Assembly (NCBI GenBank): GCA_025506515.1
Contig: CM046451.1
Coordinates: 42,303,701-42,367,700 of the forward strand
Source: Flaveria trinervia
Lineage: Eukaryota > Streptophyta > Magnoliopsida > Asterales > Asteraceae
DNA: 64,000 bases
Reading direction: 5' to 3'
The stretch's first letter is position 1. Every line of letters starts with the position of its first letter. Positions 22,566 through 33,937 of the stretch are shown here, one piece after another. Position numbers and translations under genes: made by a program. Below the pieces are notes generated by a model that saw only the letters and a program-made list of their open reading frames with translations, made no database searches and had not been told where the DNA came from.

Positions 22566-25500
22566 TTACTTCCCCATAATGAGTCTGTATGACTCACGAA
22601 CATAGGCCTCAAGGAGAACAATTTGTTCCTCTTGAGAGAGTTCTTCAGCTCCTCCTTCGAAGAAGAACTCTGGACCATAGTACTCTGATAAGTACTTCAT
22701 GGTCCTGCCATTTTTCAGCTCCACCGTAGTTACCTCCCTATATACAAATTCATCAGGATGGTTGCCTTCAAGGAGTAACTGGAGCTCATTCTTTTGGATG
22801 TCTTCAAGCTTTTTATATAACACCCCTTCTTAATCATCTTGTTTTCTAGTAAGGCTTGAGGTGTCTTCTTTGCTTGGTGAGCTTTCTTGAATTCATCAAT
22901 GATTTCCCAAGGTGAGACTACAACGGCCAACATGATGGTAGATTCTATTGTTTTTCGTACTGGCCGTTGTATCTGTGTGGGATAGTTCTTTTATGGATTC
23001 TAGAACTCACCCTGGGGTCTGGCCATACTCTCACTCTCTCCTTCTGATACTGAAAGGTGTGCCTGAGAGTGTACAGCCTTTGAGCATGCCCTTTCATGGC
23101 TTGAATAGATGATGACTGAGGAAATTCCTTGTCAACCATCTTCAACAGTTGCTCATCGTGCTTTTTCTGCTGTTCTTCTTCTTCTATCTTGACTCTGACC
23201 ATTTCCCTTTGAGAGTCAGGGTGATCATGGATTGACTTCTGGGTTTTGGTAGCTTCAGAACAGCAGAGAGTGGCAGACTATCATCTTCATCCTCTTCTTC
23301 TTCTTCTTCTTCCATCCTCAGCACCCTTCTCCTCCTTCGGGTACATCACTGGATGATGGTTGGGTTGGTGAAGGGATTGGTTTTGAAGAAGAGGATGTTT
23401 GGATTTTGGCTTAGAGGTTGGTTGGGAGATTTGAGGGATAGGATCTGTTTGAGTGGGTGGAAGGGAAGGTTGATCTAGCATCCTTGTAGTTAATTTCGCC
23501 TTTGTGAGTTTAGCCATCTCTAACCTTTTGCCAGCCCCAGCCTCATCAAGGGCTTCCACAATATCCCTTTGTTGAATTGCTCAGACAGACAGATTCTGGT
23601 GGCTATAGCCAGAATGCTGTCCCTGGACCATGCGCGGATCTCCATTAATGATCTTCCCAAGTATTTTGCAATAAAGCGGATCATTATTTCCAACCTCTCT
23701 TTCTCAAGAGCATCATACCCTGCCCATCGGTTTGTATCTCTTGTACTTCTAACCTTCTGATCTCACTATCCAGTGTGGCTGTGTCAAACCCCTGCCTGAA
23801 GAGTTGTTCAATTATTTTATCCATGGAGCGGCTGTGTGTGGTGTCAGCTTCTTTGACCAGCTCCTCCAAGGATTTGTCTTCAGCAGTGTGATCATCAGCA
23901 CTTCTCTTTCGCTTGTAAGTGAGCAGAGGTTGCTTTTCTTTTTTCCTCCTCTTGAACTTGCTTCTCTCCTTTTCTAATCTTTTCCTCTTCCTTTCACTGC
24001 AGTACTCTCCCCTTTTTGGTTGCATTGGAGGAAGGGGTTGGTACCGCAGAAAGAGTCTTTTGGACAGCAGCATCAACCAAGGGCTGTAATGTTGAGGAAA
24101 GCCTCTCATCAAGGGCTTTGATCACTATATCAGTGATTATGGGGTGATGAGAGGGAGGGAATTTTGGAGTACAGCACCTATTTGCTCAGGAGGGTTCTGT
24201 TCCTGAGAAGTAGGGCCTGAAGCAGAGGCAGGTGGTTGATTTGGGGTGGCTCTGTGTTTGGGAAACCTTCAAGGAAGGTGCCATCTGTGGGTGTATGATG
24301 GTGGCAGATGGACTTGCATCCTGAGACATCTTGGCCAGCAGCTCTTTGAGTCTGCTAACCTCATCCTCTAGAATGGTGTTTTGAGCAACTACATCATAGA
24401 AGAAGCTCAGGTCATCATCAGTTGATACTGAATCACCTGACCTCCTGCTTAGAGCAGGATTTACATGCACTGGGTGTAGACCAGTTGGTGCATGTGCCCC
24501 TTGTGCTTGGTACTGGGGACTTCCAGCCTCAGGACAATGTCCATCATCAGCTGTTGCCTCTAGGGAGGTCTTAGCAATGTTACCAGCCTCACTCTGGTCA
24601 TGTGCTGAGTCAGAGGAGGTGGCAGCCTCACTAGATATTCTAAGCTCCTTGTCTACACCAGGAGATAGAATTGGGAAACCCCTGTGCTGTGGGTTCTCAG
24701 GTGCACTGTGTTCCTCCCCCTCAATTGTAGAGAATTCCCAGTAGTAAGTGGTTTCTGGGGAGGGGGTGAGGAGTGCAATTGAGTCAGCACTTGTGCAACT
24801 ATTAAAGTTGGGCTGTGAGGGGCGGTTGTTTGGGGTAGGGGTTAGAAGCAGTGTGCACCTGGGGTGGATGGTGCTCTTCAATGGCAATCTCCTCAAGTGA
24901 GTAAGATCCCAGATAAGTAGGTGCCCCTTGGGTTGCTGCAGGCTCCTGTTGAGAGGAAGCCTGAGCGCTGTGGCTGGAAGAGTCATTGTATCCACTAGGG
25001 GGTTTGGACTAGTGGATATATCCTGCGTTTGTGGTGCAGGAGCATCCTCAGGGGACTCAATTCCCTGAGTAGCCATTTTGGGTTTCTTTTGGTGGGTTTG
25101 GTGGGGACATTGGATTTGGAGGTGGTGGCTGTGGGTTCCAGCTGCGTGGGTTTTCGCAGCTTGGCAGCCAGTTTTGTGTCCGGTCAGAGTTGTGCCGGGA
25201 GTATACTTCTGGCAGAACAGCCGTAGCAGGGACTCCCAAGCCAACAAGTCCCTCAGCATTAAGCTGGTCTATAATAATGGCCATTATGAACCGTGGATAG
25301 AGTATCCAACGGTTGGCAGTTAGTTTTTGAGCCATATCTTTGAGCTCTGAAAATATTAATTCTGAAAAGTTCAGTGGTTGTTGCTCAAGGATAGAATACA
25401 TTACCTGCTGCCATTTGGTGGACATTTGATCCCAAGACGATGTCTTAGGGGCCAAACATACATTGACCATGTGAAAAATCAGGCGCTCAGCGTCATTAAA

Positions 25501-25888
25501 GTGTTTCTTCATGATGGTGGTGGCACTGAGATCACCTTGATATCCATGCTGAGCAAATGATAGATCTATGGTGCCCTTCGGATATCCAGCAGGAGAGGTA
25601 GCATCACTCAGTTGAAGAATTTTACGGATTGTTGCAGGAGTAATGACTACTTCTTTGTTGTTGACGACTGACCGGAGGGATCGTGTGTTGCTCTCCTCAG
25701 TTGTAACAGTAACGTTCATCCAAAATTGGTTCAAGGATTCGGCATGTAAGACGGGGTTCAGAAGGAATGCCTTGTTGTATTGGGACTGAACCATAAGATC
25801 GATAGCAGTATCGAACTTAGTCCAGATCGGCGATTTTGTGAGGTAGGCAACACAGTTGTGTCGCGGTTTGAATTTGCATAGACGCCAT
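22566..25888 (-). pseudogene. Sirevirus C1 third ORF
   Basis: Starts at the double ATG MASM (25888), then shifts frame after five codons (one extra base), so the long frame is picked up at MVQSQYNKAFLLN. Same order as in A: N-terminal domain with SLNQFWMNV, VVITPATIRKIL and TSSWDQM; Pro/Ser/Thr-rich linker; coiled coil ILEDEVSRLKELLAKM; Arg/Lys-rich stretch; HSRSMDKIIEQLFRQG; Pro-rich part; acidic run; C-terminal domain with YTLRHTFQYQKERVRVWPDP and LSEYYGPEFFFEGGAEEL, ending SYRLIMGK. Several frameshifts (near 25080, 24180, 23700, 23300, 22940 and 22820). No membrane helix or signal peptide. Function unknown. Confidence 0.75.
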
Positions 25889-26641
25889 GGAAGTTTTGGA
25901 GAGGAACGTTAGGTTTGAAGAAGATGAAGCATGGAGCTCAGGTTAAGGGTATTTATAGGGTACGGGTGAGGAAACGACTGAAGGATGTGGTGTTAGTCAT
26001 CAGTAGTTTTAAACGACCGTTGACATGGTATTATCCTTTCAGACGTTGAAACAGCTGAAGTCGTGGTGTTAGGCATCAGTAGTTTAGAAAACTACTGAAG
26101 ACCGTGGTTTTGACTTCAGATGATTGAAACAACTGAGGACATGGTGTTTGTCATCAGTAGTTATGAAACTACTGAAGACAGTGGTTTTGTCATCAGCTGT
26201 TGTAAACAACTGAAGACTTGGTATTGGTCATCAGTAGTTATAAAACTACTGAAGACGTGGTTTTGCTTCAGTTGTTTAAAATGAAACAGCAGTTGTACAA
26301 ACGACTGAAGAGAAAGTTCTCTTCAGCTGTTTTCGTCAATTCTTAGCTTTTCAGCTGTTTCAAACTGTCCTCAACACATTCATCAGTCTTTATGGCTGAT
26401 TTCAGTTGTTTCATAGGACATCAGTACTTATCTGTTTTTACTGATTGCAGTAGTTATGACTGCATCAGTAGTTGTAACTACATCAGTAGTTTAGAACAGA
26501 TGAAGTACTTCAGTACTTGTGAGACATTTAGCCTTCAGTAGTTATAAAAACTACTGAGGTTAAAAGAGCTCATCAGTACTTATATGTGACAGGTACTCAT
26601 GATCATCAGTATGAATTACTGAGATCATCAGTAGTTGTCAC
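25889..26641 (-). repeat. Palindromic array and 5' region of the C1 third ORF
   Basis: 753 bases. Alternating CATCAGTAGTT, AACTACTGAAGAC, TTCAGTTGTTT and AACAACTGAAGAC words form imperfect inverted repeats, for example TCATCAGTAGTT...AACTACTGAAGAC around 26151-26181. Ends at a TATA box and a pyrimidine-rich leader before the ATG. Confidence 0.75.
25950..25957 (-). promoter_or_regulatory. Internal TATA box before the C1 third ORF
   Basis: TATAAATA on the - strand in CCCTATAAATACCC, 69 nt before the ATG at 25888, followed by CT-rich sequence (CTTCATCTTCTTC) resembling a plant Y patch. Same arrangement in C2. Confidence 0.65.
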
Positions 26642-29600
26642 CTATTCTAGCTGCAGCATACCAAGCCTTAACACCAGGTTTTGGAAAGTTGAACTATCCA
26701 AAGGCTTAGTAAAATGTCTGCAAGCTCATCAGCACTAGGCACAAACTTAGGATCAATCAGACCTTTTTCAAAACAATCCCTTATAAAATGATGTCTGATC
26801 TCTATATGTTTGGTCCTAGAGTGCTGGACTGGATTTTTGACAATGCAAAGAGCTGAAGCACTATCCATTAACAATGGAGTCTTAGTCTCTGTAATGCCAT
26901 AATCCAAAAGTTGGTTTTGAAGCCAGAGTACCTGAGATGTACAGCTTGCAGCAGCAATGTACTCTGCTTCCGCAGTGGATGTAGCAACTGAGGTCTGTTT
27001 CTTGCTCTGCCAAGAAATCAAGCAGTTGCCTAGGAATTGACATCCACCAGAAGTTGATTTCCTGGTCAACTTACACCCTGCATAGTCACTGTCAGAAAAA
27101 GCAACTAATTTACCAGAATGTCCGGTAGAATACCATAAACCTAGAGATGGAGTGCCTTGCAGATATCTAAAGATCCTCTTGACTGCAATCAGATGAGACT
27201 CTTTAGGTGCAGCCTGAAATCTAGCACAAACACATGTAGCAACATAATATCTGGTCTAGAAGCTGTTAAATACATCAAGGACCCAATCATACATCTGTAA
27301 AGTGTTTCATCAACCACTTTACCTTTCTGATCTGAGTCCAGTTGTGTGGTGCTGCTCATGGGAGTAGAACAGGGCTTACAGTTTTGTAAATCAAACTTTT
27401 GCAAAAGATCTTTTGTATATTTGGATTGATGAATAAAAATTCCATCAGCCTTTTGTTTGATTTGCAACCCCAGAAAGAACTGTAATTCTCCCATGGCACT
27501 CATTTCAAACTTCTGTTGCATCAACTTTGTAAAGGCATCACACAACTTTGGATCAGAGGATGCAAAAATGATATCATCTACATAATTTGAACAAGTAGAT
27601 TATGCTGCCCAGCTTTCTTAATAAATAAAGTCTTGTCTATGGAGCCTCTAGTGAAATTGTTTTCCAGAAGAAAGTTTGATAATGTCTCATACCAGGCTCT
27701 GGGAGCTTGTTTTAACCCATAAAGAGCTTTATCAAGCTTATACACCCAATTAGGATGTTTATTGTCCTCAAAGCCTGGAGGTTGACATACATAAACCTCT
27801 TCTTTAACTTTTCCATACAAAAATGCACTTTTGACATCCATTTGAAAGACTTTAAGTTTTTGATAAGCAGCATAAGCTAAAAACAATCGAATTGCTTCCA
27901 GTCTGGCTACAGGGGCAAAGGTTTCATCATAATCAATACCTTCTTCTTGTGCAAACCCCTGAACAACCAGTCTGGCCTTGTTCTTAACAATAAGCCCATT
28001 TTCATCAGTTTTGTTCCTAAACACCCATTTAGTGCCTATTGCACACTTACCTGGAGGTAGAGGAACCAGTTCCCACACTTGCTGTTTCTTGAACTGAAGA
28101 AGCTCAAGCTGCATGGCATCAACCCATCCATTGTCCTTTAAAGCAATGTGATAATTCTTTGGCTCTTGCTGACTGATGAAGAGAGCATAGAAGCAGAAAT
28201 TTGACAATTGACTTCTTGTTGATACTCCCAGTGATATCACCAATGATTTGAGACATAGGGTGATTCTTCAGATCTTGATACACAATCTGTGCAAGTGTTT
28301 GTAGCCGGTTCAGCAGCAACAGATGGTGATGGTGAATCATTTCCTTGAAACCAATCAGTGGATGGTAATTCAAAGGAAGTTGAATTCGAAGAAATCTCAT
28401 CAGCATTTGTTGTGGATGGTGCTACTGGCGCTACAGGAACATCAGGTCTAGTTGAGTCAGGCAGCTGATCACTAAACCTGAAGAGGTGAGTACTGCAATC
28501 ATCATCATCATCAGCAGTACCACCAGGTGGTGAACTGTTGACAGGAGCAACAGCAGGAGTTTGATAAGGAACATATTGCAGTATGTCCAAATCAAATAAC
28601 TCCACAGGACTTTGTGGAATCTTGTCCTTTGGAGATTCATTAAACTTAACATGTAGAGTTTCTTCAACCATCTTTGTTCTGCAGTTGAAGACTCTGTATG
28701 CCTTGCAAGTAGATGAATAACCAACAAAGTATCCTGCATCCACCTTAGGATCAAATTTGTGGAGTTGATCCTTTGTGTTGAGAATAAAACAGGGACACCC
28801 AAATGCTTTGAAAAATGAAATCAGAGGAGCCAAATGATGGAGAACTTCATATGGAGTCTTCATCAACCTCTGATTTACTAAAACTCTATTTTGCACATAA
28901 CAAGCTGTGTTGACAGCTTCGGCCCAAAAGGTCAATGGCAAACCTGAGTCAGCCAGCATGGACCTTGCAGCTTCAATGAGGGTCCTGTTCTTTCTCTCTC
29001 CACTACTCCATTTTGTTCTGGAGTCCTTGGAATGCTGAACTGCCTTTTGATTCCCTTTGAAAGATAGAAGTCATCAAGTGTATGATTTCTGAACTCAGTT
29101 CCATTATCACTCCTAATACACTTGACTGGAAGGGAATACTGCTTCTCAATGTACAGCACAAAGTGGATAATCTTCTGAGCAGCCTCATCCTTTGAATGTA
29201 GAAAGAAAGTCCATACAAATCTGGAGTAATCATCCACAATTACCAGACAGTATTTCTTCTTTGCCATGCTCATTACTCTCACAGGACCAAATAGATCCAT
29301 ATGCAGTAATTGCAAGCAGGCAGTGGACTTGGACACTTCAATAGGAGGAAATGAGACCTTGTGCTGTTTTCCTTTTAAACAAGCAGTGCATGTTTCATCA
29401 CAGTGGAACTCCTTTATTGGTAAGCCTCTGACTAAACTATTGTGGCTAAGCTGATTCATGTTTTTGAGATTGACATGACCAAGCCTCCTGTGCCACAGTT
29501 TAGATTCTTGAAAAGAGGCTTTGGAAAATAGGCAAGGATTGCCTTTGAGATCTATCTTCTTAGAGAGATCTAAGGCATACACTCTTCCTGTCCTGTTGGC

Positions 29601-29950
29601 TTTCAGGAGAGTGTGATCATCCAACACCTTGTCAATCAAGTGCAAAACTTTGGATGACAGAATCCTACAGTTTTGACTTGTGAAAGGGCAACATGGCCTT
29701 TATCACACATTTGACTGACACTCAAGAGGTTGTACTTGAGATTTTCCACATGATTAACATCATCAAATTTGATTTCTCCATTGGAGACAAAGCCCTTACC
29801 GATGATGTAACCCCTAGCATCATTGCCAAAAGAGACAAATCCCTTCTTTCCTTGAGAGTAGTCATGAAGAAGAGAGATGTTCCCAGTCATGTGCATAGAT
29901 CCCCCACTGTCTACATACCAGATGCTATTTTGGCATGTTGAAGAACCCTG
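26642..29950 (-). pseudogene. Sirevirus C1 pol
   Basis: Order: protease with WYVDSGGSMHMTGN (about 29911); GAG-pre-integrase LWHRRLGHVNLKNMNQL with CTACLKGKQHK (about 29490); integrase with LLHMDLFGP, IRSDNGTEF and NGVVERE, so the DDE residues are present; RT with KARLVVQGFAQEEGIDYDE, QMDVKSAFLYG and YGLKQAPRAWYETL; a one-T deletion just before the YVDD box; then LQFFLGLQIKQKADG, IGSLMYLTASRPD; RNase H with TAEAEYIAAASC and FVPSADELAD. Stop TAG at 26642-26644. Frameshifts near 28950, 28240, 27575, 27240, 27080 and 26690, several of them one-base losses in T runs. Confidence 0.85.
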
Positions 29951-32805
29951 CAATAATAAACAATCAGTTAGTTTTAGAGACCCAAACCTTTTTGGTTTTG
30001 GGCCTGGTCTCATCAATAGATGGTAAACTAACATGTTTATTTGTAACAACAGCCTGAGAAGAAGAAGATGGTGTAGAAGAGGAGTCCTTTGGCTTAGACC
30101 TCCTTTTCTGTGGTTTCAACATAGGAGAATCTAGTTGGTTAACTCTACCCAACAGATGTTGTACCATCATCACCAGCTGTGTCTGATTTTGTGATAAAGC
30201 TTTCAGCTCATCAGACACATTGCTAGTGGAGTTAGATAAGGTCCTATGTTGCACCTTCTTCTTTTGAGCACCCTCAGCTGTCACCTGTTTAACTCCTTCC
30301 TTTTTGGATTGCTTTAAGGACTTAAGGGTTACAGGATTTGATGTTGCTGATACAAATGTGGTCTCAAACTCAGTTTTCATTTTTACCATTTTCTCATTAA
30401 TTTCTTCTTTTTGTTTGAGTTTGGAACCTCTTTTGTACCAACAATCATCTGTAAGATGATTGAACAAACCACATATTTCACATGGTTTCTTCTTCATCTT
30501 AGGTTGATCATCAACTAAAGATGGTGAAGCAACAGAAGACTTGTTCTTCAATGCTTTGGAAGCATTGGTTGCTTTCTTGACAACCTCTTTAGTAGTCTTC
30601 AAACTCTTTCTACTGCCAGTTTTCTTCTCTTCAGTGCTGACAGCAGTTGAAGTTTGAACTTCAGGTGTTAAATCCTGCTCTCCAGTCCTTTCAGGACCTT
30701 CAGGATTAACTCCTGAGTTGATCAACTTATTGATCATGTGAATGTCAGCATTTGGACCATCAACATCAGCTGATAGGTTCAAGGAGGACTTGATGCTGAC
30801 TGCTACTTCTGATTGTGCTGTATCAGAAGGTAGATCACATGATTTGATGGATTGGTTATCACTCTCACCATCAGATTCTACCTCTGCTCTTGGGGTAAAA
30901 TCTGTAGGTGGAGCAGTGTGATTGTAGCCAATGCCAAACTTCACATTTGAAGCAGATTGCTTACTAAGAAGCATTTCAAAACCTTTGCATGATTGTACCC
31001 ATCTATCACACTCGACCTGGGTAACTGCAAGGGTTTCTTTGAGATCTTTGTACTTCTCTAGAAGTACATCTTCTCTAGCCTTATCATCAATTATTTTGCA
31101 ATTCAGTTTATAAACCTCATCATTTTTATCTTTGAGCACAAACTCAAACTCAGCTTTGTTTTTGGAAATTATTTGTTCTAGCTCAATGTTCTTATTAATT
31201 AAAGCTACATTTGCTTCTCTAATGGAAGCAAATGCTGCTATGCATTGTTCAGAACATAATTTGGCTTTTGCCTCAGAGGATACCTGTGATACCTGAGGTG
31301 TAGAGGCATTGGAAGATGAAGTATCAGCAGACTCCAAAGCCATAAGAGCTAGATTCCCAAAGGGACTGTCACCACCATGTTGACCAGCACCTGAGAACAG
31401 TTGATCATGACCAGACAAGTCATCTGGTAAACTGCTCCAGTCAACACTCCTGGGGTGAAGAAGCTGTGTTGTTGAGATGAAGGTTGTTGATGAGATAGGG
31501 AAGGCTGAGGTTCTGGTAATGCATGAGGTTGTGGTGTCATAGGAACTTGAACTTGATTTGACTGTGGCATGTAATAACCAGGGTACTGATATGGCATTTG
31601 ACCCTGAGGAACAAAATATGCCGGAGATTGTTGTTGAGGATGATGACTAGATGTGACAGGATGTTGCCCTCTGTGTTGTTGACTATTGCCAGGAAAAGTC
31701 ACAAAGGGTGCAGTAGAGTTAGATCCAGTTGATCTACACTCTCTTGCAAAGTGTCCAAGCCGTTGGCATTTGTGACACCTCAACTTGCTCTTGTCAAAAC
31801 CAACTTTGGTTTTGCCAGAGAGTCCTGGGAATTTTCTTCCAGTTCTTTTGTAGAACTTCTGAGATCTGATATTTATCAAGGCCATTTGGCTCAAAATATC
31901 CATCTCTTCTAAGTCATCATCAGCAATCCCCTTGAGATCATCCATAATGAAACATAATTGTCATTATTACACCAGTGAACTGACCATCAACACTACAAAT
32001 GCAGAATTAGAAGTGCTCGAAGAGAAATTAATATGCTCATCATACTGGCATTCAGATGAAGCATATTCTGACTCATGACCCACCAAGGCAGTGTTGCCTT
32101 GTATAAAGTCTTCAGTGAGCTTTCCAGATGAAGACAGCTTTCTCTTCTGTTCTATCTCTCTCTCAAAAGTGAGCAATTTCCCATGGAGTTGGTGAGAGAT
32201 AGTTTGTCCAAACTTGCACTGGAGCGTAGGACAATAGTATATGTGTCCCATCTCTCAGGCAGTGATCTGAGAAATCTGTTATTCATCTGAATATTGGTGT
32301 ATTCAAGTTTGACCATTTTTAGTTCAGAGATCAAACAAGAAAACCGCTCATATTGTTGAGTCAGTGTCTCACCCTTTCTATGAGAGAATGTCTCATATTG
32401 TTGGGCAAGAATTTCTCTATTATTTGCCAAGACCTCATCTGTTCCTCCAAATTGTTCTTTCAAAGCAATCCAGAGGTCATGGGCAGTTTCATGATGCATT
32501 AGCCCAGAATAGATTTCATTGGGCAAAGCCATGGCCAGAATTCCATGGGCTTTTGCATCAATCTCAAGCAACTTCTTATCCTCATCTGAGTATTGCTCCC
32601 TCCTCTTCGGAACCATTTGATTGGTTTCCGGGTTATTCACCATAGGCTTGTGTGGACCATGTACCACTGATGTCCAACACCCTGCGCTGTTAACAGACAG
32701 GTGATGGAGCATACGTCTTTGCCATATGTTATACTCATTCCTAACCAGCATAGGAGGCTTGGTTGAGGAACCAGTATTGTGAGGATCATTGGAGGGAGTG
32801 GTCAT
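29951..32805 (-). pseudogene. Sirevirus C1 gag
   Basis: Starts MTTPSNDPHNTGSS at 32805, 220 nt after the primer site. UBN2-type domain with YNIWQRRMLHHL, GILAMALPNEIYSGL and LREQ-like LKEQFGGTDEV; frameshifts near 32190 and 31960; first zinc knuckle CHKCQRLGHFAREC; a Gln/Pro/His-rich stretch; a long coiled-coil-like segment (NKNIELEQIISKNKAEFEF); second knuckle CEICGLFNHLTDDCW; basic Lys/Ser-rich tail. Ends at TGA (29964-29966) shortly before the protease, in a different frame. Unusually long for copia gag, as is usual for Sireviruses. Confidence 0.8.
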
Positions 32806-33022
32806 TTTCAGTTCAAAAACAGTTTAGTTCAAGTTTTAAAAAGTTTTAGACAAACCACAACAAACTCAATGAGAACCAAGAAAAGATCTCAGGATGAATG
32901 AGCAGAAATACAGAAAATTCAATCTCTATAACCGTTTCTTGCAAAAACAAAAGCTAATTCAATCAAACTTGGATCTTGAATAGCAGTTTCAATGATCAAT
33001 TATTAGATCGATCAATGATTAA

Positions 33023-33037
33023 CCTGCTCTGATACCA
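33023..33037 (-). promoter_or_regulatory. Primer-binding site of C1
   Basis: TGGTATCAGAGCAGG on the - strand, two bases after the LTR end CCTGTCA; matches the initiator Met-tRNA site over its first 12 bases. Confidence 0.9.
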
Positions 33038-33039
33038 TT

Positions 33040-33932
33040 TGACAGGATCAGTGATCACAAGTTTGATGTATCAGAATATAAAGCAGCGGAATACAAACAC
33101 GAATTAGACAAATTGTAGCAAGCAATCGATATTTGAAGCATTAAGATCCGCATACGGTTATAGGGAGAGAATATGTATTTCTGATTTCTAGGAATGTTTA
33201 TAGATGTAGAATATTTCTAATCGAATCAATCATCCATTCCATTCATTACTCATTTCACTCAATGATTACAATAGGTTGTCACTCCTTATATAGAGTGCAA
33301 CAGTCACTCTGCTGTTATCACGGAAAGTGACAACTGGCAGATCCAATACAGAAATAACTAATTCTTAACAAACTACTGAAATGTTCACAACTACTGAGAA
33401 CATATCAGCAAGTTAAGTACAAATATAAAACTACTGAAACTACAACGACTGAAGAACAAGCTCTTCAGTCGTTTTACAAAACTACTGAAACATAGAAAAA
33501 AACTACTGATATCACACTACTGAAGAAGTACTCTTCAGCAGTTGTGACAAACTACTGAGGCTTCAGTACTTGATCTTCAGACTTTGACCTTCAGGTGTTT
33601 CATCAGCTGATGACTTCAGTAGATATCATCAGCTGATGTCTTCAGTCTTTGTCTTCAGACTTTGTACATCAGTTGTTGATCTTCAGCACTTGTGAACTCT
33701 TCAGCTGTTGTACTTCAGTACTTTGGTCTTTCAGCTTCAGCACTTGTGTTCTTCAGCTGTTGTACTTCAGCACTTTGGTTCTTCAGCTGTTAAGGTCTTC
33801 AGCACTTGATCTTCAGCTGTTGAAGTCTTCAGCACTTGTCAAACTACTGATGAGGCTTTCAGCAGTTGTTGTGATACCGTGTGGGACTTAGAGGTTTTCT
33901 GATCTTGGCTCATTGGTTCTTTTGGTCCAACA
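33040..33932 (-). repeat. 5' LTR of C1
   Basis: 893 bases, near-identical to 21458-22349. On the - strand a U3 full of CAACAGCTGAAG/GTGCTGAAG words precedes the TATA box at 33292-33285. Confidence 0.95.
33285..33292 (-). promoter_or_regulatory. TATA box of C1 5' LTR
   Basis: TATATAAG on the - strand in CACTCTATATAAGGAGTG, itself a short inverted repeat (CACTC/GAGTG). Confidence 0.6.
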
Positions 33933-33937
33933 TTTTT
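33933..33937. other. Target duplication of C1, right copy
   Basis: TTTTT against TTTGT at 21453-21457; followed by CGACCTGTATTCC, where the protease of E continues. Confidence 0.65.

Larger units (their letters stand above)
21458..33932 (-). mobile_element. Complete Sirevirus C1
   Basis: 12,475 bases with both LTRs, primer site, gag, pol, palindromic spacer, internal TATA box, third ORF, purine tract and near-matching target duplications. Inserted in the protease of E. The LTRs differ almost only by small indels, which suggests a very recent insertion; most frame breaks in this copy are single-base indels next to homopolymers and may be sequence errors. Confidence 0.95.
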
